The notes under the pieces: generated by a model
Told to the model about the DNA's origin: nothing
What the model saw: the letters and a program-made list of their open reading frames with translations, nothing else
Databases searched by the model: none
Source of the DNA: Pseudomonadota bacterium
GTDB lineage: Bacteria; Pseudomonadota; Gammaproteobacteria; Burkholderiales; Rhodocyclaceae
Direction of reading: 5' to 3'
NCBI GenBank assembly: GCA_018241725.1
Contig: JAFEDI010000128.1
Span: 106,690-170,689, forward strand
DNA length: 64,000 nucleotides
Translations under genes and position numbers: made by a program
Part shown: one piece after another, positions 21,801 to 31,728 of the stretch
Layout: the number at the start of each line of letters is the position of its first letter
How positions within the stretch are numbered: position 1 is the first letter of the stretch

Positions 21801-21875
21801 CGCCGTCGCCGCACCCGCGTCGCGACTCCGGTCGTCGATGAACCCCTGATCCAGGTGGAAACCTCCGCCAAGTAA
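18831..21875 (+). CDS. rne: Ribonuclease E
   Basis: 1014 residues from ATG 18831 (MKRMLFNATQAEELRVA). Catalytic half: S1 domain (about 35-125), DNase-I-like part with the metal aspartates in SVDVNSGRATRG and IDFIDMES, and the zinc link CPRCNGTG at residue 402. The C-terminal half (about 520-1010) is low-complexity: an arginine/glutamate-rich RNA-binding stretch with repeated ERGER and NERN blocks, then a long Ala/Val/Pro/Glu-rich disordered scaffold ending in an RRRRTR patch, where degradosome partners would bind. Followed by a strong terminator. Confidence 0.97.
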   Translation: MKRMLFNATQAEELRVAIVDGQKLIDLDIESAAKEQRKSNIYKAVITRIEPSLEAAFVDYGAERHGFLPFKEISRAYFQPGVEASRASIKEALKEGQELIVQVEKDERGNKGAALTTFVSLAGRYLVLMPNNPRGGGVSRRVEGDERAELRDVMDQLEVPGGMSLIARTAAIGRNAEELQWDLNYLLQLWRAIDGAAESQAGAFLIYQEGSLVIRAIRDYFQPDIGEILIDTDDVYEQARQFMAHVMPQNVNRVKRYHDDVPLFSRFQIEHQIESAYSRQVSLPSGGAIVIDHTEALVSVDVNSGRATRGADIEETAFKTNCEAADEVARQLRLRDLGGLIVIDFIDMESQKNQREVENRLRDALRYDRARVQTGKISRFGLLELSRQRLRPALAETSYIPCPRCNGTGHTRSTESSALHILRILEEEAMKDNTGALHCQVPVDVATFLLNEKRDDIAKIELRHKVNLVLIPNRHLETPQHEIVRLRHDQLNTEDTSLPSYRMATKPAGETYTPPSANPERPVRQEAAVKGITPDQPAPVVEAKAAPVAAVPESQPGLLARIFAFFRGEKQPEPAPVVAQPETPRRESRPRNERNRRDGRDNRGRRDGQREERNERGERADRQERNDNRETRDNARNAAGEAQTEQREKRQRGERQERGEREGRNSERGERAERGERRSRNTPAPKAAEAEGIVASAEQVTADAVVAAVAPTEASPASAEGEGNERSRRSRRGRRGGRRNEEANSVEVAAQGELEIGEQAPAGAEQEAAPVAEAVVAAAPQPVASETPAAEVSPVVVEAAPAVTVVEVAPAETAVVVEPQAAVAAEPVIEAPVVAAPVGEAPADTQAKPDLIEQAVAIIGQPAVEQVPVEPAPTVAIETAVAEVVSAVVESEAVAAPLVATVETQPEVAVEQPAPSVAAEQEAAPVQLEVASVVEAQPEVVAVATGISPEAPITAPIDLSGSGLVLVETRADAVKAFQAEEPTEETVQPARRRRTRVATPVVDEPLIQVETSAK

Positions 21876-21893
21876 GGGCACATCGGAACCAAC

Positions 21894-21925
21894 AAAAAGG
21901 CCAGCCTCGAAAGGCTGGCCTTTTT
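21894..21925. terminator. Intrinsic terminator after rne, bidirectional
   Basis: AAAAAGGCCAGCC / GGCTGGCCTTTTT with loop TCGAAA, 18 bases after the rne stop. A-tract and T-tract on both sides allow it to stop rne from the left and the phosphatase gene from the right. Confidence 0.93.
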
Positions 21926-21993
21926 GTTGGCGGGCGGCAGGACGTGCGGCAACTGCCTCCGCAGCCTGGCTGCTTTTCGGGCTATTCCACGCT

Positions 21994-22485
21994 TCAACTC
22001 ACCGATTGCCGGCGGCGATTGACCTCTGGAAGAATGTCCTCGATAAGCCCTTGCACGGCGTCTTCACACATATCGAGAACGGCGTCGAAGCCGGTCGCAC
22101 CACCGTAGTAGGGATCAGGCACGTCGTCCCGCCGGGACATGCGGGCATAGCTCATGAACATGCGCACCTTGTGGCGCGTGCCTTCCGGTGCCTTGTCCCG
22201 CAGGTATTGAAGGTGCTCCCTGTCCATCGCCAGCAGCAGATCGAACTCGGCGAAATCCTTGGCCTCGACCTTTCGCGCCCGTAGACGGGAAAGATCATAA
22301 CCACGCCTCGAAGCCGCTGACTGGGAGCGCGGATCCGGCGCCTCCCCTACGTGATACCCCTGCGTTCCGGCGGAGTCCACACCAACCTCCTCCCCCAGCC
22401 CAGCCATTGCCAACCACCGACGTGCCACACCCTCAGCCGTTGGCGACCGGCAGATGTTGCCGGTGCACACGAACAATATTTTCAT
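21994..22485 (-). CDS. Low-molecular-weight protein tyrosine phosphatase
   Basis: 163 residues from ATG 22485 (MKILFVCTGNICRSPTAEG). P-loop C7-x5-R13 followed by Ser, and the general-acid segment DVPDPYYGG are intact, so it should be active on phosphotyrosine. No exopolysaccharide or tyrosine-kinase gene lies nearby. A start at 22551 would add an unlikely arginine-rich tail. Downstream of uvrB by 81 bases on the same strand. Confidence 0.92.
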   Translation of the reverse strand: MKILFVCTGNICRSPTAEGVARRWLAMAGLGEEVGVDSAGTQGYHVGEAPDPRSQSAASRRGYDLSRLRARKVEAKDFAEFDLLLAMDREHLQYLRDKAPEGTRHKVRMFMSYARMSRRDDVPDPYYGGATGFDAVLDMCEDAVQGLIEDILPEVNRRRQSVS

Positions 22486-22566
22486 TCTGTATTCCCCTCC
22501 TACTGGCCATTTAAGCAGGCGGCGGGCAGAACGTACAAGAGCGAGGACCACGTTGATCAGTTTCTC

Positions 22567-24645
<2,079 letters not shown>

Positions 24646-24763
24646 GATAAAATTTCTGTCTTAAGTCCATCGGCGGCGCCCGCGTGTTTCACGGGCAACT
24701 CCGTATTATCGCCCAGCGGACGGCACAACGTGCCCCGCTCCCTTCGCCCCTTTTGGAGACCCC

Positions 24764-25972
24764 ATGAGCTCTTCGATCTTTGCTGCGGTGGAAATGGCCC
24801 CCCGCGATCCGATTCTTGGCCTGAACGAAGCCTTCAACGCGGATACCCGCAGCACCAAGGTCAACCTCGGCGTTGGCGTCTACTTCGACGACAACGGCAA
24901 GATTCCCCTCCTGGCCGCAGTAAAGACCGCCGAAAAGGCCCGCCTCGAAGCGGCCCCCCCGCGCGGCTATCAGCCCATCGAAGGCCCCGTCGCCTACAAC
25001 AGCGCGGTGCAGAACCTGCTGTTCGGCGCCGACAGCGCCCTCATCCGTGACGGCCGCGTCGTCACCGCCCAGGCCCTCGGCGGCACCGGCGCCCTGCGTA
25101 TCGGCGCCGACCTGATCCAGCGCGTCGTTTCCGGCGCCACCGTGTACATCTCCGATCCCTCCTGGGAAAACCACCGCGCCCTGTTCGAGGCCGCCGGCTT
25201 CCCGGTCGAAACCTACCCGTACTACAACCCGGAAACCCGCGGCGCCAACGCCGAGGCGATGATCGCCAAGCTGAACACGCTGCCGGCCGGCTCCGTGATC
25301 GTGCTGCACGCCTGCTGCCACAACCCCACCGGCGCCGACCTCACCGAAGCCCAGTGGGCCGAAGTGGTCAAGGCCTGTGCGGCCCGCGGCCTGATCCCCT
25401 TCCTCGACATGGCCTACCAGGGCTTCGCCGACGGCATCGAGCCGGACGCCGTCGCGGTGAACCTTTTCGCCGCCTCCGGCCTGTCCTTCTTCGTGTCCAG
25501 CTCCTTCTCCAAGAGCTTCTCGCTGTACGGCGAGCGCGTCGGCGCCCTGTCCATCGTGACCCAGAACAAAGACGAGTCCGCCCGCGTGCTGTCCCAGCTC
25601 AAGCGCGTGATCCGCACCAACTACTCCAACCCGCCGATCCACGGCGGCGCGGTCGTGGCTGCAGTGCTGTCCACCCCCGAACTGCGTGCCCAGTGGGAAT
25701 CCGAACTGGCCGGCATGCGCGACCGCATCCGTGCGATGCGCACCGGCCTCGTCGACAAGCTTGCTGCCCGCAACATCGACCAAGACTTCTCCTTCGTCAT
25801 CAAGCAGCGCGGCATGTTCTCCTACACCGGCCTCACCACCGCCCAGGTTGAACGCATGAAGTCCGAGTTCGGCATCTACGCCGTCGGCACCGGCCGCATC
25901 TGCCTGGCCGCGCTGAACAGCAAGAACCTCGACTACGTCGCCGACGCCATCGCCGCCGTGATCAAGGCCTAA
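24764..25972 (+). CDS. Aspartate/aromatic aminotransferase, class I
   Basis: 402 residues, PLP-dependent. Opens with DPILGLNEAFNAD and NLGVGVYFDDNGKIPLL, has the family HNPTGAD segment, and the PLP lysine in SSSFSKSFSLYGERVG (about 250). This is the TyrB/AspC type that transaminates aspartate and aromatic amino acids. Strong ribosome-binding site GGAGA before ATG 24764. Confidence 0.94.
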   Translation: MSSSIFAAVEMAPRDPILGLNEAFNADTRSTKVNLGVGVYFDDNGKIPLLAAVKTAEKARLEAAPPRGYQPIEGPVAYNSAVQNLLFGADSALIRDGRVVTAQALGGTGALRIGADLIQRVVSGATVYISDPSWENHRALFEAAGFPVETYPYYNPETRGANAEAMIAKLNTLPAGSVIVLHACCHNPTGADLTEAQWAEVVKACAARGLIPFLDMAYQGFADGIEPDAVAVNLFAASGLSFFVSSSFSKSFSLYGERVGALSIVTQNKDESARVLSQLKRVIRTNYSNPPIHGGAVVAAVLSTPELRAQWESELAGMRDRIRAMRTGLVDKLAARNIDQDFSFVIKQRGMFSYTGLTTAQVERMKSEFGIYAVGTGRICLAALNSKNLDYVADAIAAVIKA

Positions 25973-25986
25973 GCTTCCTCTGTACC

Positions 25987-26007
25987 GCCCCCGGCCAAGC
26001 CGGGGGC
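25987..26007 (+). other. GC-rich stem-loop after the aminotransferase gene
   Basis: GCCCCCGGC-CAA-GCCGGGGGC is a perfect 9-bp stem 15 bases after the stop, but it is followed by AAAAAA instead of T, so it is not a standard intrinsic terminator in the direction of transcription. May act as an mRNA 3' end or a Rho-dependent pause. Confidence 0.5.
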
Positions 26008-26027
26008 AAAAAAGCACGCAAATCAGC

Positions 26028-26056
26028 TTGACGATTCAGCAACGTCTTCCTATACT
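26028..26056 (+). promoter_or_regulatory. Sigma-70 promoter of the tRNA-Asn genes
   Basis: TTGACG, a 17-base spacer and TATACT followed by GCGCGCC. It ends 13 bases before the first tRNA-Asn. The GC-rich discriminator is typical of stringent-controlled stable RNA promoters. Confidence 0.8.
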
Positions 26057-26068
26057 GCGCGCCTCTGT

Positions 26069-26144
26069 TCCTCGATAGCTCAGTCGGTAGAGCGCCGGAC
26101 TGTTAATCCGTAGGTCCCTGGTTCGAGCCCAGGTCGAGGAGCCA
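26069..26144 (+). tRNA. tRNA-Asn (GTT), first copy
   Basis: 76 nt including encoded CCA. Acceptor TCCTCGA/TCGAGGA, discriminator G, D-loop GCTCAGTCGGTAGAGC, anticodon loop CTGTTAA with GTT, T-loop GGTTCGAGCCC. Identical to the second copy. Confidence 0.97.
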
Positions 26145-26198
26145 GAAAAAATTCAGGTTATTTGCAGCCTTCTAGATGCAGATAACCAACCCGTCAGA

Positions 26199-26274
26199 TC
26201 CTCGATAGCTCAGTCGGTAGAGCGCCGGACTGTTAATCCGTAGGTCCCTGGTTCGAGCCCAGGTCGAGGAGCCA
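26199..26274 (+). tRNA. tRNA-Asn (GTT), second copy
   Basis: Identical 76-nt copy, 54 bases after the first; the spacer contains a short hairpin (GGTTAT..ATAACC) probably used in processing. It is the last core-genome gene before the genomic island; tRNA 3' ends are common targets for tyrosine recombinases, but no second copy of its 3' end is found in the window. Confidence 0.97.
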
Positions 26275-26290
26275 AGACAAGCAAGCAGAA

Positions 26291-26318
26291 AAGCCAATCC
26301 GCGAGGGTTGGCTTTTTT
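26291..26318 (+). terminator. Intrinsic terminator of the tRNA-Asn transcript
   Basis: AAGCCAATCC-GCGAG-GGTTGGCTT followed by TTTT, 16 bases after the second tRNA. Confidence 0.9.
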
Positions 26319-26646
26319 GTTGTCTGGTCGATTGCTGGTCCGGGGTCGGCGATGCCGGAGACGGGATCGGCCATCGGAGCGTGACCGCTCCGCCCTCACC
26401 GTTCCCGATGCGACGCGATGGCGATCTCGACCACTCGTCACGCCATTCAGCCGGTTCTGCGGCAATAGCGGTGCAGCTGGCGCCCCCCATCAGACAACAC
26501 GCCACCCACCAGCCGCCAAGCTCTCGCCGCGGCTCAGAGCCGGGAAAGACAGCCTCTTCAACGCACTCGCCCGTCACCAGACCGGCGCAGACCGGCCCTC
26601 GGACGGATTCGAAGCGGCCAATCGTCTTGGTTTCAATCTCGGCAAG

Positions 26647-26676
26647 GGGGTCTATGTAGTACGCCAATTGACACCA
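26647..26676 (-). repeat. Copy A of the leftward CTACATA-ACCCC element
   Basis: Plus-strand GGGGTCTATGTAGTA-5-ATTGACACCA. 24 of 30 positions match 41141-41170. Its minus strand reads CTACATAGACCCC, similar to CTATATATACCCC at 47800-47843 and TCTATACACCCC at 41701-41742. A hairpin sits 38 bases upstream on that strand, as at the other two sites. Confidence 0.55.
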
Positions 26677-26714
26677 CCCTACCGGCTAACTGCACCGCCG
26701 CTCTTCTCACGTGA

Positions 26715-26747
26715 GCCGGGCGCCGGATCATGGGACCTGCGCCCGGC
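26715..26747 (-). repeat. Hairpin, copy 1 of a three-member family
   Basis: GCCGGGCGCCGG / CCTGCGCCCGGC, one mismatch, with the 9-base loop ATCATGGGA (plus strand). The hairpin at 41773-41805 has loop ATCAAGGGA and a stem changed on both arms so that pairing is kept, which indicates selection on the structure. Confidence 0.6.
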
Positions 26748-26920
26748 ATTCCGACTGTCTGCCTCTGTGGACTCGGCTCGCAGAGGAGTCTTGAATTCGT
26801 AACGGATGACACGATGCGCCCACCTCGTCGCCCGAGGTAAATGCAAGTGAAGTAGTCGGCGGCTCTATCTTAGAAATTCCCTTATCATCAAGCCTTGTCC
26901 CTCAGCCTGCCGATACGGCC

Positions 26921-29296
26921 ATGTCCAAGCTCTCCGAGCGCGATGTCTGCACCAAGTACATCACCCCCTCGCTGGTATCCGCCGGCTGGGATCTGCAAAC
27001 CCAGATCCGCGAGGAAGTCAGCTTCACCAAGGGCCGGATCATCGTGCGCGGCAAGCTGCATAGCCGGGGCAAGGGCAAGCGGGCCGACTACGTGCTGTAC
27101 TACAAGCCCAATCAGCCGATCGCCCTTATCGAGGCGAAGGACCAAACGCATAGCTTGGGCGCCGGCATGCAGCAGGGCCTCGACTACGCTGAAATCCTCG
27201 ACATCCCCTTCGTCTTTTCCAGCAACGGCAACGGCTTTCTGTTCCATGACCGCACCGGCAACGCTGCCACGACCGAAACCGAGCTGACGCTGGCCGACTT
27301 CCCATCGCCTGCCGCGCTCTGGCAACGCTACTGCGCCTGGAAAGGTCTGGCGGGCGATGCGGTCGCCACCGTTGAAACCCCGTACTACGACGACGGCTCT
27401 GGCCGGATTCCGCGCTACTACCAGGTCACCGCCGTCAACCGCACCGTCGAGGCTGTAGCCTGCGGGAAGGACCGCATCCTGCTGGTCATGGCAACCGGTA
27501 CCGGCAAGACCTACACCGCCTTCCAGATCATCTGGCGGCTGTGGAAGTCGAAAATCAAGAAACGCATCCTGTTCCTGGCTGACCGCAACATCCTCGTCGA
27601 TCAGACCCGCACCAACGACTTCAAGCCCTTTGGTCCGGCCATGACCAAGATCGAGAAGCGGCAGACCAACAAGGCGTATGAAATCTACCTGTCGCTGTAT
27701 CAGGCCGTCACCGGCAACGAGGAAGAGAAGAACATCTACAAACAGTTCTCGCCGGACTTCTTTGATCTGATCATCATTGACGAGTGTCACCGTGGCAGCG
27801 CTGCCGAGGACTCCGCTTGGCGCGAAATCCTGGCCTACTTCTCCGGTGCGACTCAGATCGGCCTGACCGCGACGCCGAAGGAAACCAAGGAAGTGTCGAA
27901 CATTCACTACTTCGGCGAGCCGGTCTATACCTATTCGCTGAAGCAGGGCATCGACGACGGCTTCCTCGCCCCCTACAAGGTCGTCCGCATCGACATAGAC
28001 AAAGACCTGCAGGGCTGGCGGCCGGCCAAGGGGCAGCTCGACAAGAACGGTAGGCTGATCGAGGACCGCATCTACAACCAGAAGGACATGGATCGCATCC
28101 TGGTGCTTGAAAAGCGCACGGAGCTGGTTGCACACAAGATCACCCAGTACCTAGCCGCCACCGATCCCTACGCCAAAACCATCGTCTTCTGCGACGACAT
28201 CGACCACGCCGAGCGCATGCGTCAGGCCCTGGTCAATCTGAACCCGCAGAGCATCAAGGAAAACCGCAAGTACGTGATGCGGATTACCGGCGATGAGCAG
28301 GAAGGCAAGGCCGAGCTCGACAACTTCATCGACCCGGAAAGCCGCTATCCGGTGATCGCCACCACCAGCAAGCTGATGACGACCGGCGTCGATGCCCAGA
28401 CCTGCAAGCTGGTGGTGCTCGACCAGCGCATCCAATCGATGACCGAATTCAAGCAGATCATCGGCCGCGGCACCCGCATCAACGAGGACTACGACAAGTT
28501 CTGGTTCACCATCATGGACTTCAAGAAGGCCACGGAGCTTTTTGCCGATCCGGCTTTCGATGGCGATCCGGTGCAGATCTACGAGCCCGGTGAGGATGAT
28601 TCGCCGGTGCCACCCGACGAGCCCGGAGATGAAGAGCAGGCCCCTCCCGGTGACGGCGATGGTGGTGACGATACCGGGTTACCCCCTTTCGGCGGCGACG
28701 GCCCCGAGGGCGAAGGGCGCGTCAAGTACGTGGTCGGCGCCGAGGTGTCCGTCTATGTGGTCGCCGAGCGCGTCCAGTACTACGGCCCCGACGGCAAGCT
28801 GATCACAGAATCCATCAAGGACTACACCCGCAAGGCGGTGCACAAGGAATTCGCCTCGCTCGACGCCTTCCTGCGCCGCTGGAACGCCACTGACAAGAAG
28901 CAGGCCCTCTTCGAGGAGCTTGCGAGCCAGGGCATCCTGCTCGAAGCGCTGGCCGAGGAGGTGGAAAAGAAGTCCGGCAAGACATTCGACCCCTTCGACC
29001 TGATCTGCCACGTGGCCTTCGACAAACCCGCGTTGTCGCGCAAGGAGCGCGCCGAGCAGGTCAAGAAGCGCGATGCCTTCACCAAGTATGGCGACAAGGC
29101 CCGTGCCGTGCTGGATGCGCTGCTGGAAAAGTACGCCGACGAAGGCATCGAGAGCATCGAAGACATTAAAATCTTGACCCTTGATCCTTTCAGCCGCCTC
29201 GGCACGGCGCCGGAATTGATCAAGTCCTTCGGTGGCAAGCCCGCTTATCTCGATGCAGTTCAACAATTAGAAAAGCAACTTTACAACGTGGGGTGA
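26921..29296 (+). CDS. hsdR: Type I restriction enzyme, R (motor and nuclease) subunit
   Basis: 791 residues, the shorter EcoEI/KpnB-like class. N-terminal nuclease with Asp56 (RADYVLYY) and E71-A-K73 (LIEAK); superfamily-2 motor with Walker A MATGTGKT near 190 and DECH near 287, then TATPKETKE and the motif-[11 protein letters not shown] low-complexity acidic/proline stretch ([17 protein letters not shown]) at about 560-590 joins the C-terminal helical domain. First gene of a six-gene operon; the next starts 5 bases after its stop. The ATG at 26921 follows only a weak ribosome-binding site. Confidence 0.95.
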   Translation: MSKLSERDVCTKYITPSLVSAGWDLQTQIREEVSFTKGRIIVRGKLHSRGKGKRADYVLYYKPNQPIALIEAKDQTHSLGAGMQQGLDYAEILDIPFVFSSNGNGFLFHDRTGNAATTETELTLADFPSPAALWQRYCAWKGLAGDAVATVETPYYDDGSGRIPRYYQVTAVNRTVEAVACGKDRILLVMATGTGKTYTAFQIIWRLWKSKIKKRILFLADRNILVDQTRTNDFKPFGPAMTKIEKRQTNKAYEIYLSLYQAVTGNEEEKNIYKQFSPDFFDLIIIDECHRGSAAEDSAWREILAYFSGATQIGLTATPKETKEVSNIHYFGEPVYTYSLKQGIDDGFLAPYKVVRIDIDKDLQGWRPAKGQLDKNGRLIEDRIYNQKDMDRILVLEKRTELVAHKITQYLAATDPYAKTIVFCDDIDHAERMRQALVNLNPQSIKENRKYVMRITGDEQEGKAELDNFIDPESRYPVIATTSKLMTTGVDAQTCKLVVLDQRIQSMTEFKQIIGRGTRINEDYDKFWFTIMDFKKATELFADPAFDGDPVQIYEPGEDDSPVPPDEPGDEEQAPPGDGDGGDDTGLPPFGGDGPEGEGRVKYVVGAEVSVYVVAERVQYYGPDGKLITESIKDYTRKAVHKEFASLDAFLRRWNATDKKQALFEELASQGILLEALAEEVEKKSGKTFDPFDLICHVAFDKPALSRKERAEQVKKRDAFTKYGDKARAVLDALLEKYADEGIESIEDIKILTLDPFSRLGTAPELIKSFGGKPAYLDAVQQLEKQLYNVG

Positions 29297-29301
29297 GGTG
29301 A

Positions 29302-30270
29302 ATGTTTCTGCATGCCGAGAACTACAAGGCAGCTATTGAAGAACTGATCAACGGATCCAAGAAGCTTGATATCGCCGTCGCCTTTTGGGGTAAGGGGGCC
29401 GAGGAGTTGATCCCTGATTCGGGAAAATCGATCCGGATTATCTGCAATTTGCGGTCTGGAGGAACCAATCCTCACGTCATCAAGTTGCTAATGAAGCGTG
29501 ATGGGATTGAGATTCGCAACCTAGATGTGTTGCATGCGAAGCTGGTGCTTGGCACCAAGGCAGCGGTTTTGGGGTCTGCCAATTTTTCGGCGAACGGTTT
29601 GAATTTCGAGGGTGATGATGAACTCAATGGCTGGCAGGAGGCCGGCTTGAGAGTCGATGCTCCTGAGCAACTGAAAACAATGCGAGGTTGGTTTAGTACT
29701 CAATGGGCTGAAGCTGTCGTGATTACCACGGGCATGCTGAAGGAGGCTGAGGAAGCCTGGAAGCTTCGCAAAGCGGTTCGTCCCTTTGATCTGCGACGGG
29801 GTAAACGCTTTGTCGATATGCAGGCATCGGCTCTCTCTGGGCGCAACATTGTTGCCGCTGTCTGGCGGGAGAAGGTGAGTGACTACGCAAAAGAAGTCTT
29901 TGAAGCCAAGAAGAGCAGCGTCGAGGATGACGCTTTCACCCGATCCTGGGTGTTTTACGAAGACTGGTTCGATGAGCTTCGTCCGGGGCAAATCGTGATT
30001 GATGTTCATGTTGGACCGCGGGGCGGCGTTTATATTAATGGCCCATATGAGCTGTTTGAGGAGACTCGCCATGTCCGCCCGGATAGCGGTGAGGAAATGT
30101 CCCTGCACTACGGGCGGAAGCTGCAGTCCTTGTCGGGTATCCCGGCCTCCAGCGCACTTGCTGGTATCAAGGAACAAGTCGAACTCGCGCCGGCAAAGCT
30201 CCTGCCGCTCGAGAGCGATGCGCGCGCCATCCCTCTTGAAGACTTTATCGATGAAATCTGTTCTTTTTGA
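29302..30270 (+). CDS. Phospholipase-D-type nuclease inside the hsd operon
   Basis: 322 residues. One HKD-type motif: HAKLVLG near residue 78 and GSANFSANGL near 91, as in PLD-superfamily nucleases that work as dimers (Nuc, BfiI, DISARM DrmC). The C-terminal 200 residues are not recognised. It is embedded tightly between hsdR (5-base gap) and hsdM (9-base gap), and its base composition is more AT-rich than its neighbours, which suggests later acquisition. It may supply an extra nuclease or regulate the type I enzyme; its role is not known. Confidence 0.8.
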   Translation: MFLHAENYKAAIEELINGSKKLDIAVAFWGKGAEELIPDSGKSIRIICNLRSGGTNPHVIKLLMKRDGIEIRNLDVLHAKLVLGTKAAVLGSANFSANGLNFEGDDELNGWQEAGLRVDAPEQLKTMRGWFSTQWAEAVVITTGMLKEAEEAWKLRKAVRPFDLRRGKRFVDMQASALSGRNIVAAVWREKVSDYAKEVFEAKKSSVEDDAFTRSWVFYEDWFDELRPGQIVIDVHVGPRGGVYINGPYELFEETRHVRPDSGEEMSLHYGRKLQSLSGIPASSALAGIKEQVELAPAKLLPLESDARAIPLEDFIDEICSF

Positions 30271-30279
30271 ATCCTGACC

Positions 30280-31728
30280 ATGTCCATTAGCAGCACCATC
30301 AAATCTATCCAGGACATCATGCGCAAGGATGTCGGCGTCGATGGCGACGCCCAGCGCATCGGCCAGCTCGTCTGGATGTTTTTCCTCAAGATCTACGACG
30401 ACAAGGAAACCGAGTACGAGTTGTTCGACGACGACTACCGCTCGCCGATTCCCGAGCCGTTCCGCTGGCGCAACTGGGCGGCCGACCCGGAAGGCATGAC
30501 CGGCGACGAGCTGCTGGACTTCATCAACAACCAGCTCTTCCCGTCCCTCAAGGATCTGACGCCGGCAGGTAACGGCAAACGCGGCTACGTGATCCGCAGC
30601 GTCTTCGAGGATGCCTACAACTACATGAAGTCCGGCCACCTGATGCGGCAGGTGATCAACAAGATCGTCGAGGGAGTGGACTTCAACAAGGCGCAGGATC
30701 GCCACCTGTTCGGCGACCTCTACGAGCAAATCCTGCGTGACCTTCAAAACGCCGGGAATGCCGGCGAGTACTACACCCCGCGCCCGGTCACCCAGTTCAT
30801 GGTGGATATGGTGGCCCCGCAGCTCGGCGAGAAGATCATGGACCCGGCCTGCGGCACGGGCGGCTTCCTAACCTGCGCCATCGAATACGTTCGTAAGCAG
30901 CACGTGAAGACCGTCGAGCAGGAGCAGTTGCTGCAAGCATCCCTCTACGGCGTCGAGAAGAAGCCGCTGCCGCACTTGCTGTGCACCACCAACATGATCC
31001 TGCACGGCATCGACGTGCCGACCAACATCCGTCACGACAACACGCTGTCCCGCCCGCTGCGTGACTACGGCCCGCGTGACCGGGTCGATGTGATCGTCAC
31101 CAACCCACCCTTCGGTGGCATGGAAGAAGATGGCATCGAAAACAACTTCCCGGCCAACTTCCGTACCCGCGAAACTGCCGATCTCTTCCTGGTGCTGATC
31201 ATGCACCTGCTCAAGGATGGCGGCCGTGCAGCCGTGGTCCTGCCCGACGGTACGCTGTTCGGCGAAGGCATCAAGACACGGATCAAGGAGCAGTTGCTGG
31301 AAACCTGCAACCTGCACACCGTCGTGCGCTTGCCCAACGGCGTCTTCAACCCCTACACCGGCATCAAGACCAACCTGCTTTTCTTCACCAAGGGCACGCC
31401 GACCACCGAAACCTGGTTCTACGAGCACCCCTATCCCGCCGGCTACAAGAGCTATTCCAAGACCAAGCCGATGCGCATCGAGGAATTCGAGGTGGAGAAG
31501 GCTTGGTGGGGCAATCGGGTCGAAAACGAGTTCGCCTGGAAGGTCAGCGCCGACGACGTCAAGGCGCGCAACTACAACCTCGACATAAAGAACCCGCACA
31601 GCCCGGATCAGATCAGCCATGACCCGGATGAACTGCTCGCCGACTACGCCCAGTTGCAGCAACGCATCGCGGCCACGCGTGACCAGTTGAAGGCAGTGCT
31701 AGCTGCTGCGCTGGAGAACAAGGCGTGA
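30280..31728 (+). CDS. hsdM: Type I DNA methyltransferase, M subunit
   Basis: 482 residues. N-terminal HsdM helical domain (SISSTIKSIQDIMRKD), SAM motif DPACGTGGFL near 188 and catalytic NPPF near 274, which marks an N6-adenine methylase. Catalytic residues are intact. It forms M2S with HsdS and protects host DNA. The last four bases overlap hsdS. Confidence 0.96.
   Translation: MSISSTIKSIQDIMRKDVGVDGDAQRIGQLVWMFFLKIYDDKETEYELFDDDYRSPIPEPFRWRNWAADPEGMTGDELLDFINNQLFPSLKDLTPAGNGKRGYVIRSVFEDAYNYMKSGHLMRQVINKIVEGVDFNKAQDRHLFGDLYEQILRDLQNAGNAGEYYTPRPVTQFMVDMVAPQLGEKIMDPACGTGGFLTCAIEYVRKQHVKTVEQEQLLQASLYGVEKKPLPHLLCTTNMILHGIDVPTNIRHDNTLSRPLRDYGPRDRVDVIVTNPPFGGMEEDGIENNFPANFRTRETADLFLVLIMHLLKDGGRAAVVLPDGTLFGEGIKTRIKEQLLETCNLHTVVRLPNGVFNPYTGIKTNLLFFTKGTPTTETWFYEHPYPAGYKSYSKTKPMRIEEFEVEKAWWGNRVENEFAWKVSADDVKARNYNLDIKNPHSPDQISHDPDELLADYAQLQQRIAATRDQLKAVLAAALENKA

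Larger units (their letters stand above)
26319..26920. other. Island junction without recognisable gene
   Basis: About 600 bases between the tRNA terminator and hsdR. A minus-strand frame (to 26667) exists but shows no family I recognise and runs through the tRNA, so it is not called. The stretch does contain the hairpin 26715-26747 and the 30-base element 26647-26676, both of which recur elsewhere in the island. The hsdR promoter must lie in its last 150 bases. Confidence 0.5.

Noticed and set aside
18777-21881. 1034-codon open frame antisense to rne
   Set aside because: Mirror of the GC-rich, low-complexity rne gene; its Gly/Ala/Asp-rich product has no domain and no ribosome-binding site. 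RNase E motifs are clear on the other strand.
24689-26017. 442-codon frame antisense to the aminotransferase gene
   Set aside because: Composition artefact; the plus-strand enzyme is complete with its PLP lysine.
26233-26667. Minus-strand 144-codon frame at the island junction
   Set aside because: Runs into the tRNA-Asn gene, has no recognisable domain and weak start; only the repeated element at its 5' end is of interest.
28911-28922. Short match to the tRNA-Asn 3' end as attachment site
   Set aside because: Only about 9 bases match and they lie in the conserved coding sequence of hsdR.
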